From Flavobacterium hungaricum (lineage in GTDB: Bacteria; Bacteroidota; Bacteroidia; Flavobacteriales; Flavobacteriaceae), in assembly GCF_015182285.1 (NCBI RefSeq), contig NZ_PRDM01000001.1, positions 124,001 through 188,000 on the forward strand: a stretch of 64,000 bases of DNA. Direction: 5' to 3'. The notes under the pieces are model-generated. The model had not been told where the DNA came from, searched no databases, and saw nothing but the letters and a program-made list of their open reading frames with translations. Of the stretch, positions 63,727-64,000 are shown in pieces; position 1 is the stretch's first letter, and each line of letters begins with the position of its first letter. A program made the translations under genes and the position numbers.

Positions 63727-64000
63727 TTTTGGGCGAGATTTTCAATGCTTTTTTTTATTTCTTCAACCAGCGAAAAAAATTTGTTCCTGTCGGAATCAAA
63801 AGCCAGAATCCAAATTCTGAAATCGGCAATTTCAAAAAGGGTGTGGAGTTTTTTAACGCTTTGATTGAAATTATTTCCCATGAAATTAAGCTGTGTCCTA
63901 AGCTGTATAAGATCCTGCAGCAGCTTATCGAGAGACTCGTTTCTATATCTCATAACAATGGGTTTTCTCAGCAGATTTCTGCGGACGAATTCACTGCGTT
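63711..64000 (-). CDS. mobA: MobA, relaxase accessory protein (5' end outside window)
   Basis: The ATG at 63951-63953 is not the start: the same frame continues upstream to the window edge with SEFVRRNLLRKPIVMRYRN. This is typical of the RHH-type accessory protein (MobA/MobC) of Bacteroidetes mobilization regions. The rest (LQDLIQLRTQLNFMGNNFNQSVKKLHTL) is its conserved signature. It helps place MobB at oriT. At least 17 more residues lie upstream of that ATG inside the window, so the gene is partial. Confidence 0.88.
   Translation of the reverse strand, partial: RSEFVRRNLLRKPIVMRYRNESLDKLLQDLIQLRTQLNFMGNNFNQSVKKLHTLFEIADFRIWILAFDSDRNKFFSLVEEIKKSIENLAQKWLQS

Noticed and set aside
1..64000. 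CRISPR array
   Set aside because: No regular short repeats with unique spacers were seen. The att-like sites are too few and too widely spaced.
1..64000. Integrase gene near the attachment-like sites
   Set aside because: No open frame shows the R-H-R-Y pattern of tyrosine recombinases or a serine recombinase fold; its absence is noted as a finding.

Overview
The window is AT-rich DNA from a Bacteroidetes bacterium, most likely a Flavobacterium. The evidence is TAnnTTTG-type promoter boxes with no clear Shine-Dalgarno sequences, a TonB receptor with a carboxypeptidase-like leader domain, Bacteroidetes-type mobA/mobB/mobC and pcfJ/pcfK genes, and small families such as DUF6660 and DUF6428. Nearly everything after position 2.7 kb is accessory DNA.

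Layout: (1) 1-2.4 kb is ordinary chromosome with a TetR regulator, an AraC regulator and a short-chain dehydrogenase. (2) 2.75-17.8 kb is a defence module ending in a complete tRNA-Ser(UGA). It holds two small regulatory genes, McrBC, and a type I restriction-modification operon (hsdR-hsdM-hsdS) followed by a Septu-like ATPase and HNH nuclease. (3) 18.0-26.4 kb is an arsenic module: arsR, acetyltransferase, arsenate reductase, ACR3 pump, phosphoesterase, Crp-type regulator and TonB receptor. (4) 26.4-30.1 kb is a chromate module: ChrA pump, exported superoxide dismutase, outer-membrane protein and a ChrB-AraC fusion. (5) 30.1-33.6 kb carries one large gene, a NACHT-type NTPase with an N-terminal HsdR-like nuclease domain. 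(6) 33.6-34.0 kb is a pile-up of nearly empty module ends. (7) 34.0-46.4 kb has an IS630 fragment and a second type I system (Fic, hsdR, an unknown gene, hsdM, a long hsdS), again followed by an ATPase, an HNH nuclease and a third small gene. (8) 46.4-64 kb is part of a conjugative or mobilizable element: SRAP protein, DnaE-type polymerase, Y-family polymerase, RadC, PcfJ/PcfK, SSB, small genes, MobC coupling protein, MobB relaxase and partial MobA.

The main result is that modules 2-7 each start with the same left-end structure. A degenerate copy of the tRNA T-loop (TTCGAAC or near variant) is followed 63-64 bp later by a conserved arm, GCCACGATTCTGCCAC. Seven such sites are visible, at 2747, 18023, 26431, 30144, 33629, 33754 and 33896. 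No integrase gene is present in the window. This looks like repeated insertion of integrase-less cargo cassettes, each carrying one trait, at tandem tRNA-Ser genes.

The second theme is that two unrelated type I restriction operons have independently acquired an ATPase-HNH pair directly after hsdS, with overlapping start and stop codons. This suggests that the ATPase and nuclease work with the restriction system as one defence unit.
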